DNA from: Pyropia yezoensis
Taxonomy: Eukaryota > Rhodophyta > Bangiophyceae > Bangiales > Bangiaceae
Assembly (NCBI GenBank): GCA_009829735.1
Contig: CM020620.1
Location: 12,335,420 to 12,399,419 of the forward strand
Direction of reading: 5' to 3'
DNA length: 64,000 nucleotides
Shown: positions 63,765-64,000 of the stretch, piece after piece
How the letters are laid out: each line of letters starts with the position of its first letter
How positions within the stretch are numbered: the stretch's first letter is position 1
Program-made: the position numbers and the translations under genes
Notes under the pieces: model-generated
What the model was told of the DNA's origin: nothing
Databases searched by the model: none
Seen by the model: the letters and a program-made list of their open reading frames with translations, nothing else

Positions 63765-64000
63765 CTAGACCCGGAAGCTCTTGGTCGCCGGGCACACATC
63801 CCCATTGGCAGCGTCCAGGATGCGGCGGTCCGCGGGGGACACGTTGGCCCACCGCGGGGAGATGCCACACGACGTCACGTGGAACTTGCCGGCGAGGGAG
63901 GATTTGAAGACAAAGAGGTAGGTGGTGCCCACCTCCAGCGGCTGCCCGCACTCCTCGGGGGAGTTGCCGCTCGTCACCCGGATGTACCGCGGCACGCAGT
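63765..64000 (-). CDS. 3' end of an unidentified gene (last ~77 codons), runs off right edge
   Basis: The frame is open to the window edge and stops at 63765. It reads CVPRYIRVTSGNSPEECGQP..., with four Cys in 77 residues, and a Y-L-F-V-F ... F-H-V-T-S-C ... P-R-W-A-N-V-S pattern. That spacing recalls the C-terminal half of NTR/TIMP-like domains of secreted proteins, but the match is weak and I would not name it. Balanced composition, unlike its low-complexity surroundings, supports real coding. Confidence 0.6.
   Translation of the reverse strand, partial: CVPRYIRVTSGNSPEECGQPLEVGTTYLFVFKSSLAGKFHVTSCGISPRWANVSPADRRILDAANGDVCPATKSFRV

Overview
The window is GC-rich nuclear DNA of a photosynthetic eukaryote, joined from at least three contigs (gaps of 500 N at 20564-21063 and 230 N at 62867-63096). 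Genes are split by GT...AG introns, and many proteins are Ala/Gly/Pro-rich with homopolymer tracts. One gene encodes a CURT1-type thylakoid protein whose leader starts M-A-A-A-F, in keeping with the Phe-containing transit peptides of red-lineage plastids. A red alga, perhaps of the Bangiales, is my best guess; this is inference only.

Layout: (1) 1-2884, minus strand: a 961-codon frame with no stop, running off the left edge, that resembles the WD40 subunit TWD40-2 of the TSET/TPLATE coat complex. (2) 3425-3628: a 17-bp minisatellite. (3) 4457-6362: a NIPA-type Mg2+ transporter with one intron. (4) 6439-10100: two poorly resolved low-complexity genes, the second a membrane protein on the minus strand. 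(5) 10649-33211: a Plavaka/KDZ-like DNA transposon with inverted ends full of CGACGGG motifs. It carries a minus-strand ORF of unknown function, a spliced transposase and a SET-domain gene. About 9.6 kb of it appears twice around the 500-N gap (10957-20563 and 21064-30660). The pattern of differences says this is one locus represented by two unmerged overlapping contig ends. (6) 34068-39101: a very long protein with four C2H2 zinc fingers. (7) 39102-52135: AT-richer DNA with a short inverted-repeat element, then a three-level nest: a DDE (IS630/Tc1-like) transposon interrupted by a 5.6-kb Copia retrotransposon, whose 5' LTR is itself interrupted by a 469-bp solo LTR. (8) 52136-54835: CURT1-like protein with a large C-terminal extension. 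(9) 55036-58257, minus strand: BET-type bromodomain/NET protein. (10) 60062-63276: membrane-anchored two-domain glycosyltransferase interrupted by the 230-N gap. (11) 63765-64000, minus strand: 3' end of a further gene.

The host genes look unrelated to one another (vesicle coat, Mg2+ transport, transcription, chromatin reading, thylakoid shaping, glycosylation). The linked set is in the 10.6-33.2 kb transposon: transposase, accessory ORF and a putative histone/protein methyltransferase lie between matching ends, and the same CGACGGG-type motifs recur between the two divergent transcription units.
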